This document shows, piece after piece, positions 7,683 to 15,100 of a stretch of DNA of 16,566 nt (the stretch's first letter is position 1; every line of letters begins with the position of its first letter). The stretch covers positions 1 through 16,566 of the forward strand of contig JBAYTA010000037.1 of assembly GCA_041675865.1 (NCBI GenBank). Reading direction: 5' to 3'. A model generated the notes under the pieces. That model had not been told where the DNA came from. It did no database searches and was given only the letters and a program-made list of their open reading frames with translations. Position numbers and translations under genes: made by a program. The DNA comes from DUVT01 sp041675865 (GTDB taxonomy: Bacteria > Bacillota_I > Bacilli_A > ML615J-28 > CAG-698).

Positions 7683-7708
7683 GCCTCATTTAATTGAGGC
7701 CTTTTTTA
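7683..7708. terminator. Bidirectional terminator shared by convergent genes
   Basis: Six-bp stem GCCTCA/TGAGGC with a six-base loop. On the plus strand it is followed by CTTTTTT, seven bases after the tal stop. On the minus strand a U-rich tail also follows. The stem covers the last codons and the TGA stop of the convergent gene, so the sequence is both coding and terminator. Confidence 0.85.
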
Positions 7709-8327
7709 TTGGATGTCTTACAACAGTTTTTAATTTACTTGGTTCAGTTTTCCTTGGATCTGATATATATACTTCATGATGATGGCGAACATCTGTTATA
7801 TCAACAACATATCCATTTTCTTTTGCATATTCATGCATTAAACTAACGGTTTTAGGCTCATCAGTATAAGGGCCAATATGCATACATTGTACACATAATC
7901 CTTCATCATAAGTTAAAAATTCAACTTTGGAAAAATCTATTTTCTTTTTTCTACTTACTTCTTCTACTGCCCAATTAAAATCAGATCTTGTAATAAAGTC
8001 AGGCAATCTTATTAAAGAAATAAAACTAAACTGATCTCTTTTTGAGTAGTCAACACCTTTAATTCCTTCTTGCCACCAAAACCCTTCTAATGGTGGAACA
8101 ACGTATTCAAAAAAACCTTCAATTTTATAAGTAGTTTTATAACTCATTTTTAAAGTATAAGCAATTCCATACAATAAAGGAATTGATTTTGAATATTCGC
8201 CGTCTTCTTCGTTTGGATCTCCTTTACCTCTAACAGCTAGATAATTAATCTTTGGAACATTAATTATACAGGGTTTACTTCCTGGTGAATATAAATTTTT
8301 AAATTCTTTTTTAAAATCAAATGCCAT
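7686..8327 (-). CDS. GyrI-like small-molecule-binding domain protein (COG4832 type)
   Basis: A 213-residue soluble protein that spans the family's usual full length. Recognisable blocks: DFKKEFKNLYSP near the start, NYLAVRGKGDPN (28-39), the aromatic pair in EGFWW (81-85), GLCVQCMHIGPYTDE (143-157), MHEYAKENGY (164-173) and HHEVYISDPRKTEPSKLKTVVRHPI (183-207). These are typical of stand-alone GyrI-like proteins, whose fold is also used as the ligand-binding half of multidrug-responsive regulators; the stand-alone members are thought to bind or modify hydrophobic compounds. There is no DNA-binding domain. The start ATG has AAGGAG six bases upstream, and this site overlaps the stop of the preceding 148-residue gene, so they are co-transcribed. 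Its stop lies inside the shared terminator. Physiological role unknown. Confidence 0.82.
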   Translation of the reverse strand: MAFDFKKEFKNLYSPGSKPCIINVPKINYLAVRGKGDPNEEDGEYSKSIPLLYGIAYTLKMSYKTTYKIEGFFEYVVPPLEGFWWQEGIKGVDYSKRDQFSFISLIRLPDFITRSDFNWAVEEVSRKKKIDFSKVEFLTYDEGLCVQCMHIGPYTDEPKTVSLMHEYAKENGYVVDITDVRHHHEVYISDPRKTEPSKLKTVVRHPIKKASIK

Positions 8328-8339
8328 ATCTTTTCTCCT

Positions 8340-8786
8340 TTAGTCAAAGCCTAAGCTTGTTATTATTTCATCCAATTGTGTAGTACAATATTCTTTATTT
8401 TCATAGTTCTTTATTTTATCTATAGACTCGTATGCTAATTTTAAATATTCACTTGCTTTGTTATTATCAACTAAACTATAGGATCTTGCCATAGCTTCAT
8501 AAGAGAATGTTAAATCAAAGTCACCAATATTGTTGTCTAAAGTAATATCTAAACATCTTTTCGCATGATATAATGCAGATTCATGCATTTTTAGTATAGA
8601 ATAAACATGGGACACTAACCACTCTCCACGTTGAAAGTTTATTAATCCTCCAATTTGAAGCCAATGATATAGTGATGCATGTGCTTGATGAATCATAAGA
8701 GCATCCTCATCTTTAGTCCTATCTTTCTTTTCGAGCAACTCCCATGTCTTATTAAAAAATTCAATTGCCATTTGTTTATGTATCAT
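8340..8786 (-). CDS. TPR-like helical protein of unknown function
   Basis: A 148-residue protein that I recognise only as a conserved hypothetical of Gram-positive bacteria. It looks all-helical. The run HQAHASLYHWLQIG (about 33-46), ARGEW-like QRGEWLVSHVYSIL (52-65), ALYHAKRCLDI (71-81) and DFDLTFSYEAMARSYSL (89-105) has the spacing and small/large residue alternation of tetratricopeptide-like helix pairs. No signal peptide or membrane helix. The middle gene of a three-gene unit: 16 bases after the stop of the upstream gene, and its stop overlaps the ribosome binding site of the GyrI-like gene. The binding site is weak (AAGG about nine bases upstream), so translation may depend on coupling. 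A role in protein-protein interaction is inference from fold type only. Confidence 0.75.
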   Translation of the reverse strand: MIHKQMAIEFFNKTWELLEKKDRTKDEDALMIHQAHASLYHWLQIGGLINFQRGEWLVSHVYSILKMHESALYHAKRCLDITLDNNIGDFDLTFSYEAMARSYSLVDNNKASEYLKLAYESIDKIKNYENKEYCTTQLDEIITSLGFD

Positions 8787-8802
8787 ATATAAAACCTTGT
8801 CT

Positions 8803-9615
8803 CTACTTATTCATTATTGTAACCAAAACATCTTCCATAAATTTATTAATGTCTGATATTTTCGCATCTTTCCTTCTCCAATTATTACTTAGAGGAAAAA
8901 CAACACCATCTGCTTTTATATTCTCCATATAATAATTACCATCATTATCCCTATTTTCAACTATCCACTCCTCAATAAACTCTAAATTACTTTTTTCTCT
9001 ACTAAAAGAAGAAATTAATTTAATTGCAATCAGATAACTAATTGTGTCTTTAGAGTCAAACACAGCAGGTAATTCATATAGGTTTTTATCATAAATATAA
9101 TAAATTCCTTTTCTCATAATAAAATTAAAGTATGCTCGAGATGCATCATTTTCTAATACATCCTTTAAAATACATACCATATAAAAATTTGCAGGACTAA
9201 TTTCTCTTAATCCTTTTGGACCAAAAATTAATCGGTATTGGTGTTTGTATTCAGAAACAATAAACTCACCATTAATTATTGAGTTTTCTATCACTCTTTT
9301 CCAAGTTAATTGAACTGATTTTACTAACTTATCCTCAACTTGAAATAAGTTAAGCCATGCACTAAACATTAACTCTTCAAAAACATCCCAATTTATAACC
9401 TTCTCACGCCTGTCTGGAATTATTAACTTCTTATATAAACATTTCCTTACATAATCTAAACATCTCTCAACAATATAAACATCCTTTGTAAGTCCAAGAA
9501 AGAAAAACCTACGAAGGGCTTTTTCTGTTGTCATAGAGCTATTGCTACTCATGCTATGAAATGTACCAAAACTGCCATCACTATTTTGAATTTTTTCCAA
9601 CTCATCAATTTTCAT
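8803..9615 (-). CDS. Prenyltransferase/squalene-cyclase-like toroid protein, function unknown
   Basis: A 270-residue protein taken to start at the ATG at 9613-9615, because GAGG (9625-9628) lies nine bases upstream; an in-frame ATG at 9628-9630 overlaps that site and has none of its own. The N-terminal motif QNSDGSFG is the signature of alpha/alpha toroid repeats (prenyltransferase beta subunit and squalene oxidase repeat), and a later NRDNDGNYY is a weaker copy near the C-terminus. No catalytic DCTAE or zinc site is visible, so enzyme activity is not supported. It is the first gene of the operon with the TPR-like and GyrI-like genes and has a good promoter. A role in binding or changing a hydrophobic small molecule would fit the GyrI-like neighbour, but this is speculation. 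Confidence 0.7.
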   Translation of the reverse strand: MKIDELEKIQNSDGSFGTFHSMSSNSSMTTEKALRRFFFLGLTKDVYIVERCLDYVRKCLYKKLIIPDRREKVINWDVFEELMFSAWLNLFQVEDKLVKSVQLTWKRVIENSIINGEFIVSEYKHQYRLIFGPKGLREISPANFYMVCILKDVLENDASRAYFNFIMRKGIYYIYDKNLYELPAVFDSKDTISYLIAIKLISSFSREKSNLEFIEEWIVENRDNDGNYYMENIKADGVVFPLSNNWRRKDAKISDINKFMEDVLVTIMNK

Positions 9616-9652
9616 AAATACATTCCTCATACGTTACAATAAATCTAATATT

Positions 9653-9681
9653 ATTATACTAGGATACAAAAAGTTTGTAAA
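9653..9681 (-). promoter_or_regulatory. Promoter of the three-gene operon
   Basis: Minus strand TTTACA (9676-9681), 17-base spacer, TATAAT (9653-9658), about 40 bases before the first start codon. Confidence 0.78.
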
Positions 9682-9682
9682 C

Positions 9683-9704
9683 AAAAAAAGGCCCCAATAG
9701 CCTT
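9683..9704 (-). terminator. Terminator of the small membrane protein gene
   Basis: AAGGC/GCCTT stem with a seven-base loop and a run of seven U on the minus strand, directly upstream of the next operon's promoter. Confidence 0.75.
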
Positions 9705-9721
9705 GATGATTCCAATAATAT

Positions 9722-10006
9722 TTAAATTCTATAATGTTTTCTAACTAATATTATATAAATAGATCCTATAATTGATCCAGCTGAAGCTAGTAGAGAATAT
9801 AAACCAAGAATATAGTAAGTTGGATTCTCTTGCCCATTATTAGTCCAATGTACAATATAGAATATTAAGGATAAAACTCCAAGAATTAGTGGCAATAAGA
9901 ATACTAAAAGTGGTCTTTTTCTAGCTATCATTGCACTAAACGGGATACTTAATGAACCTGAAACTAATACTGCTACTGCATAAATGAGAAAATCTAATAA
10001 ATCCAC
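9722..10006 (-). CDS. Small three-helix membrane protein, unknown
   Basis: A 94-residue protein translated from GTG at 10004-10006, chosen because AGGAGG sits seven bases upstream; an in-frame ATG 48 bases earlier has no such site. Three hydrophobic segments are visible: about 4-24 (FLIYAVAVLVSGSLSIPF), 33-53 (LLVFLLPLILGVLSLIFYIV) and 64-85 (YILGLYSLLASAGSIIGSIY), with a basic ARKRP between the first two and a basic C-terminus. No family recognised. Monocistronic, with its own terminator. Confidence 0.72.
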   Translation of the reverse strand: MDLLDFLIYAVAVLVSGSLSIPFSAMIARKRPLLVFLLPLILGVLSLIFYIVHWTNNGQENPTYYILGLYSLLASAGSIIGSIYIILVRKHYRI

Positions 10007-10074
10007 ATTCTTACCTCCTATGAATAATAAAAATAGTTTATCAATCATTACCATTTATAGTTGTCTTTAAATGA

Positions 10075-10118
10075 AAATTATACATTGATTGTCAAAAGAT
10101 ATAGGTAATGTATAATTT
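10075..10118. repeat. Inverted repeat carrying a TATAAT in each arm
   Basis: AAATTATACATT (10075-10086) and AATGTATAATTT (10107-10118) are perfect 12-base inverted copies separated by 20 bases. On the plus strand TTGTCA (10089-10094), 16 bases, TATAAT (10111-10116) makes a good promoter that points into a stretch with no plus-strand gene. On the minus strand the TATAAT in the other arm points at the small membrane protein gene but lacks a properly spaced -35. Could be an operator with overlapping promoters. Confidence 0.5.
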
Positions 10119-10218
10119 AATTTAATTCACAATTTCAATTTATTATATCATATTTTTTTATATTCATATTTCTAATGATTTAAATTTTGTTAATTTATCT
10201 AGTAAGATGATAAACCTC

Positions 10219-10358
10219 TTAATCGAACTGTATGCATGATATATATAATTTATCTCCGCCATAGTAATCTGTTACTAAAGTTGCTATTTTCTTTTCTGGA
10301 AAGCCACCTATAATATCAAAGTACCCTTCTTTAATTTAAGGCCTGTTAATATCCCCAT
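10219..10358 (-). pseudogene. Frameshifted remnant of a small gene
   Basis: A GGAG (10368-10371) and an ATG (10356-10358) open a frame reading MGILTGLKLKKG that stops after 16 codons. A neighbouring minus-strand frame, open from 10335 to a TAA at 10219-10221, reads like protein (EGYFDIIGGFPEKKI, then TLVTDYYGGDKLYISC). One small insertion or deletion near 10330 would join them into about 46 codons. I do not recognise the protein. Confidence 0.4.
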
Positions 10359-10418
10359 TATTAATTACTCCTTTTATTATTAGATAAAATAATAATCAAT
10401 AAACCGTTGCAAGCAGGT

Positions 10419-10462
10419 AAAAAAAGGCTCTAACTGTATGACCGAAATCACTCACTTGAGCC
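10419..10462 (-). terminator. Long terminator-like hairpin, orphan
   Basis: Minus strand GGCTC (10462-10458) pairs with GAGCC (10430-10426) around a long, partly pairing loop, then seven U. No intact gene precedes it. Its outline resembles the hairpin at 12010-12046 in opposite orientation, so both may be ends of decayed mobile DNA. Confidence 0.5.
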
Positions 10463-10560
10463 ATTCCACCCTTAAAATAGGGTGTTTTAATCCGTTTTAT
10501 GATATTTTTCCCTTAATACAAATTAATTGTTCTTTTATGTGTTAGACTGACCTTTTTTAT

Positions 10561-10600
10561 ACAATTCGTATCCCTCTCAAAAAGTTCGTACCCCTATACA
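10561..10600 (-). repeat. Two tandem 20-base repeats (GGGTACGAA type on minus strand)
   Basis: Plus-strand ATTCGTATCCC (from about 10564) and GTTCGTACCCC (from about 10584) repeat with a period of exactly 20 bases. The pattern matches the larger array at 11552-11735 in orientation and in its ATTxCGYACCC-like core. Confidence 0.5.
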
Positions 10601-10688
10601 CTCTTAATATTGAAAGGAAGAATCAATCTAACAAACTTGATAAATTGGAATTTTACTCTCCATTTATAATATCAAATTTGTGGAACTA

Positions 10689-10952
10689 TTAGTACTTCTT
10701 TAAAATATCGTGATGACCGATATCAATGAGAACAATTATCTCATACTTTTCATAAAACCATATAATTCTAATATCCATATTTATACTGCTTTCATATAAA
10801 TCTTTATGCCCTTGAATTCTCTTAGTTCTTAATGAAGGGTGTATATTGTTATCAACGAATATCCTCATCTTATTTTGAAATAATAATTGCTCATCATTGG
10901 TTAATTTATTAAAAGACTTTAAAAAGCGATCTGTATATGTAATTTTATACAT
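10689..10952 (-). CDS. RelE/ParE superfamily toxin of a type II toxin-antitoxin system
   Basis: An 87-residue protein, the usual size for this superfamily of ribosome-dependent mRNA endonucleases or gyrase poisons. Visible: the N-terminal beta strand and helix pair (YKITYTDRFLKSFNKL), the basic segment LRTKRIQGHKDLYES (41-55), the strand-rich MDIRIIWFYEKYEIIVLIDIG (59-79) and the C-terminal HHDILKKY (80-87). Basic and His/Tyr residues R62, H80, H81 and Y87 are plausible catalytic positions for RNA cleavage. It starts four bases after the antitoxin stop, so the two are co-translated. In the cell it would be held inactive by the antitoxin. Family assignment is firm; target is not shown. Confidence 0.85.
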   Translation of the reverse strand: MYKITYTDRFLKSFNKLTNDEQLLFQNKMRIFVDNNIHPSLRTKRIQGHKDLYESSINMDIRIIWFYEKYEIIVLIDIGHHDILKKY

Positions 10953-10956
10953 ATTA

Positions 10957-11220
10957 TCACTTCCCTTTTTCTTTTAAGTTCTTCATTAAATCATCAATAT
11001 TATCAAATGCTTCATACTTTATATTTGATTCTTCTTTTAGTACATTTATTTCTTCTTCTAATTTCATTAAATATTCTTTAGGATATATAGCAACAGGTTC
11101 TAATGTAATCAGCCCATTAACAACATTGATTTCAAATTTATCTCCTTCAAGTAAATTTAATTCTTTTACTATTTCTTTAGGTAAAGTTATTTGTGATTTT
11201 TTTCTTAATTCTATTATCAT
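10957..11220 (-). CDS. AbrB/MazE-like antitoxin
   Basis: An 87-residue protein. Residues 1-45 form a SpoVT-AbrB swapped-hairpin DNA-binding domain: RKKSQITLPKEIVKELNLLEGDKFEI followed by GLITLEPV. The C-terminal 40 residues are charged and helical (EEEINVLKEESN, DDLMKNLKEKGK) and would wrap the toxin. First gene of the pair; GGAGG lies five bases before the ATG. AbrB-type antitoxins usually repress their own promoter; a tandem repeat between -10 box and start codon fits as operator. RelE-type toxins more often pair with RHH or Phd antitoxins, but AbrB-RelE pairs are known. Confidence 0.87.
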   Translation of the reverse strand: MIIELRKKSQITLPKEIVKELNLLEGDKFEINVVNGLITLEPVAIYPKEYLMKLEEEINVLKEESNIKYEAFDNIDDLMKNLKEKGK

Positions 11221-11242
11221 AATATCCTCCTTTTTTCGGAAA

Positions 11243-11290
11243 TTCCTACTTTCCTACTAATATTATATAATAAATTAATTATTTATGCAA
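11243..11290 (-). promoter_or_regulatory. Promoter and likely operator of the toxin-antitoxin operon
   Basis: Minus strand TTGCAT (11285-11290), 17-base spacer, TATAAT (11262-11267). Immediately downstream, over the expected transcription start, is a perfect tandem of AGTAGGAA (11251-11258 and 11243-11250), followed by a GGAATTTCC palindrome-like site. The tandem is the natural candidate for antitoxin autoregulation. Confidence 0.7.
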
Positions 11291-11448
11291 TAAAAAAGTA
11301 ATAAAATTGCCACACAAATTAACAATTTATCATTCAATTAATTATATCAATAAATTAGTTTTTACTATGCTTTAGAGTTTTTATTGAATGTAATAATAAG
11401 AAAGTTAACAAACCAATTAGATTATATAATTCATATACTCATGTTTCG

Positions 11449-11473
11449 AAAAGAAAAAAGGGATATACTCCCT
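11449..11473 (-). terminator. Orphan intrinsic terminator
   Basis: Minus strand AGGGA/TCCCT stem with a five-base loop followed by TTTTTTCTTTT. It is well formed, but no gene lies within 700 bases upstream on that strand, so it points to a lost gene or a small RNA. Confidence 0.55.
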
Positions 11474-11551
11474 ATTTTCGTATTCTATAAAGTCGATACT
11501 TTTGTATCAACACTATAGTGCTAATATGGCTTTGATTACCTATTTTAATAC

Positions 11552-11735
11552 AATTACACACCCCTAGCAGAAATCACGCACCCTTGATGGCAAATCACGC
11601 ACCTCTGAATAGAACTACGCACCCTATATTAAATATGTGTGATGTTATCTATATATTAATTCAAATTAGCTCCCCCATAATATAATTGTGTATTTTTTTA
11701 GCACCCAGTGCTCAAATCAAGTAGAATTTTGCACC
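11552..11735 (-). repeat. Degenerate array with 20-21 base period (GGGTGCGT type on minus strand)
   Basis: Plus-strand copies of AAxTxACGCACCC end near 11562, 11582, 11603 and 11623, i.e. spaced 20, 21 and 20 bases. Two further GCACC copies lie at 11701 and 11731. Two helical turns per unit suggests a row of protein-binding sites. Multiple short terminal repeats of this size are a feature of IS21-family ends, which is the best guess, but no transposase is present. Confidence 0.5.
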
Positions 11736-12009
11736 TCTAAATTATGGCTTAATAAAGGACTTATTCAATAATGATTATTTATCTTTCTCTTTTAAGCCTT
11801 AATAAGAGTTAAATTTATATATGATTTTTAATAATTAACTCACTCTTATTTAACCATCTAATTAAGTCGGGTATGATTATAGGTATGGACGAATTATATA
11901 GATAAAGTTCTTTTTTTTATAAAATGTTTGTTAATATGAATATGTTTAAAAACTGCTGCAAGAAAAAGTTACTATCCATAGTTTAGATAAACAAAACAAT
12001 AAATAAAAT

Positions 12010-12050
12010 GGCTCTAGTAATGTGCAACAAATCACAAACTAGAGCCTTTT
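12010..12050. terminator. Large hairpin, probable terminator of the lipoprotein gene or mobile-element relic
   Basis: A perfect 9-bp stem GGCTCTAGT/ACTAGAGCC (12010-12018 with 12038-12046) with an inner TGTG/CACA pair. U-rich tails follow on both strands. On the minus strand it lies about 150 bases after the stop of the large lipoprotein gene and is the first good terminator there. Confidence 0.6.
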
Positions 12051-12197
12051 GATCTTTAAATAAAGTATTTTAATCCATATTAGTTATAGCAAAAATGAAC
12101 AACTTTTATAATGTTTATAAATAAATTAAATTCACTTCTAATTATTTTAAGTTCAACACTTAGTGTTGTTAACTTTTGAAAATAGTTTATCTTTACA

Positions 12198-15100
12198 TTA
12201 CTTCCATTTTGGATAAAGAACTACATAATTACCATTTGTTACCTTTTCGAACTTAGTCAGAAAATACTGCTCATTGTACCATCCTTCAAAACCATCTGAG
12301 TATGTTGGAAGTTCAGGACTACTATCATATGGTTTATAAACTACTTCACTTAATTTATATTGAGTAAATGTAATTAACTTGAATGTTTGGTCTATTGGTA
12401 CAGCAATGAAAATGGCTCTATAAGAAGAAGTAATCGCAAAACCTTGAGAAATATCTATAATAGTTTCAACATTATCTAGAAAATCTTTTCTAAAAATCCA
12501 CTTTTCTTGTTCAAAGTCAAAATAGTAAAAACCATAGTTTGTAATAAGCTTTTCTTCAAAATAATACAAAACACGTTCGTTTAGTTGCAAAGTAATAATA
12601 GGTTCACTTATATAATCTGTAAATACACGATTTTGATTAGTAACAAAAACTATTTGATGTCGTTCGATGGAAACTGCGTAGCTAAATTCTTCGTTTGCAA
12701 GTAAATTGTAACTAAGATATCGTTTCGCATAATTAATGTCTATCATTCGATTATTTGAAGTATAGGCATATTGACCAAATATATTAATTATTTCTTCACC
12801 ATTTTGCAACTCTAAATTTAGTTCTCTATAATTGTTTTTATAAAGTCCCAATTCATTGTGAAAATCATATTGTTGTAAAGAACCGTCTTTATATACTTCA
12901 TAATAATAATCATCTATTAATGTGCTTCCAATAACATTCTGTTCCCGGTTTTCGATATAAGTATTTTCTACTTCTTTAAATACTAAGTTATTGCTTTTAT
13001 CTATAAAGATTACCCACAGTCGATCCTTTGACTCTAAAATTACATAACCCGCAGGACTTATAGCTTTGATTGTATATGAACTGTAATAATTGACTTTTCC
13101 TGAAGAATCAATTGTAATCAGACGGTCTTTTGTAGTTATAAATGCAAATGCAATGCTTTGTTCTAGCCAACCCCAGGTAGGAATACTTGTTATTCGATCT
13201 TTTATTAATTTTTCATTATCTTGAAGAGCTATGTTAAAAGTTTTTTCTAGTTGCAAAGTTTCTCTACTTATATAATATATTTTATTATCTACGATAACAA
13301 TCATAAAATCTTTAAGTTCTTTTATATATAAAATATCTTCAATCTTATTTATATTAATTGAATTTGTTAAGTTAAGCGGGTCCAAATAAGAATATTCCTT
13401 ATTATCATCTAAAAGTCCTTTTTTATAGTAATTATAGAAATATATATTATTATCATTTTCCACAAGTAAATAGTCATTAACTAATGAGAACTTAGCATTT
13501 GGTGCTGATAAAATTTCTTCAAGTAATATTATTGGTACCGGAATAGCTTCAATATCAACATAGAAAGTTCTTGTAGAATAAATCAAAGTGTCTAAAGATA
13601 ATTTGTTTGTAAAACTACTATCACTATAAAATGCTTTTATTTTCATACCTGGTACTTTATCAACTAAATCTGCTAATGAATCCTCATATCTCCCAGAAAT
13701 AGAATACCATTTATCATTATTATCCATTAAAGAAATATTAATTAGTTCTCTTTCAAAAGTTGCATATAAGTGGATATCATCATAATGTGGTTCCCAAGTA
13801 GACCAAAATGGATTACCTTCTTCATCTACCCAGCCATTAAAATAATATCCAGCCTTATAGGGTATTTGATTGGTAACTTCAGGCCTAAAACCAGCCTTTA
13901 TTTCTGTAGCTTCAATTCCCCCAGAATTATGATAATAGATAAAATAACTTGGATTGGACCACCTAGCATAAACTGTATATGATTTTCCATACTCTAAGTA
14001 ACCAAGTTTAGTTTTAAAATCTTGATCAAGATACCAACCTACAAAATACTTTGAATCTAAGCTAGGAGTAGGAGTTCTATTCTCCTCGTTACGTTTAACT
14101 ATGATGGGATCAATTTCTAAACTTGAATTAGTAACAAATTTTAATTCATATGAATTAACATCATGAAATAAATATAAATTTAAATCTGCAGTTGCTTTTG
14201 GACTTGGTGGAGTAATACGTCCCACTTGAATAGACCATCCTCTTTCTACAAAAGGAATCTCCTCATAATCTAGTGGAATATCATCATTATATTTTAATGC
14301 TACCTTCTTTGTAATATTCCAGATTTTTGGAGTTCTTACAATAGTATGTTCTCCATTATAATGGTAGTACTGAGTTCCATCAATAGTAGTTGCTGAAAAC
14401 ATTTCATCTTGCCAATAAAGATGAACTATATCGCTATTTCCAATTGTGTTATAAATCTCATCTAACAATTCATAATCTACTGTTGTAGAATGTATCAGAT
14501 AAGCTTGTTTTGTTGTAATGATATATTTATCATAATAGTCAATTGGCATAGAATAATATGATAGAACCTCTTCATCTTCGTCTAAAATCAGATTATCAAT
14601 TCTTTCAAATTCTCTAGTTTCTTCATTTCTTACTATAACGTTTCTAGTGTTTGTTATAAATAAAGGAGCAAGGTAATTATAACCTCTTACTGTGGGAAAC
14701 TGATTTATAATATATTCATCTTCATTAAGAGGAAGACTTAGTTTCTTTGTTTGACCTGTAAAGCCAATAGAATAATATGTGTTTTTATCTGTTTTAAGAT
14801 AGGCATTATTAATTGATTCGGCATTTTCACCAAAATCCAAATTCAAATCAATTGAAGTATTAGGCTGGTTTGGATTATGGTAATCCTGAGAATAATCCTT
14901 ATAAAGAATTATGCGATTATTTGAGGTTAAAAGATAAAGGCTATCCCTCTCTAATGTAAATAATTGGATTATCTTCTCTCCTTCTAAAAGACCTAAACTA
15001 TCTGTAACATCCCAATATTCTTCCTTTTCTCCACTGAACCACCTGCTCACATAGTGAAGGCGACTTTTACTTGTTAGAATGTAATAATCATTCATAAAAT

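Larger units (their letters stand above)
10119..10688. other. Gene-free stretch with coding and mobile-element debris
   Basis: No intact gene. It contains, in order, an AT-rich segment without recognisable structure (to about 10200), a frameshifted minus-strand coding remnant (10219-10358), a long U-tailed hairpin (10419-10462), a smaller hairpin CACCCT/AGGGTG (10467-10484), and two tandem CGTAYCCC repeats (about 10561-10600). The 3' flank of the toxin gene (10600-10688) has no clear terminator. Confidence 0.6.
11291..12197. other. Long stretch without genes, holding hairpins and repeats
   Basis: No open frame of plausible coding character on either strand. It holds an AT-rich segment (11291-11445), an orphan minus-strand terminator (11449-11473), two adjacent short hairpins GATAC/GTATC (11495-11508) and CACTATAGTG (11511-11520), a periodic GCACC repeat array (11552-11735), about 250 bases with nothing I can name (11750-12000), a large hairpin (12010-12046), and a 15-base palindrome CAACACTTAGTGTTG (12154-12168) near the end of the lipoprotein gene. 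Confidence 0.6.

Noticed and set aside
11552..11735. CRISPR array
   Set aside because: Repeat cores are too short and degenerate, unit length is only 20-21 bases, there are no spacers of constant size and no cas genes.
12154..12168. Palindrome as terminator of the lipoprotein gene
   Set aside because: A 7-bp stem with a one-base loop and no U-run on the minus strand; the hairpin at 12010-12046 is better.
13770..13982. Plus-strand open frame inside the lipoprotein gene
   Set aside because: Shadow of the InlB repeat coding region, with no supporting signals.
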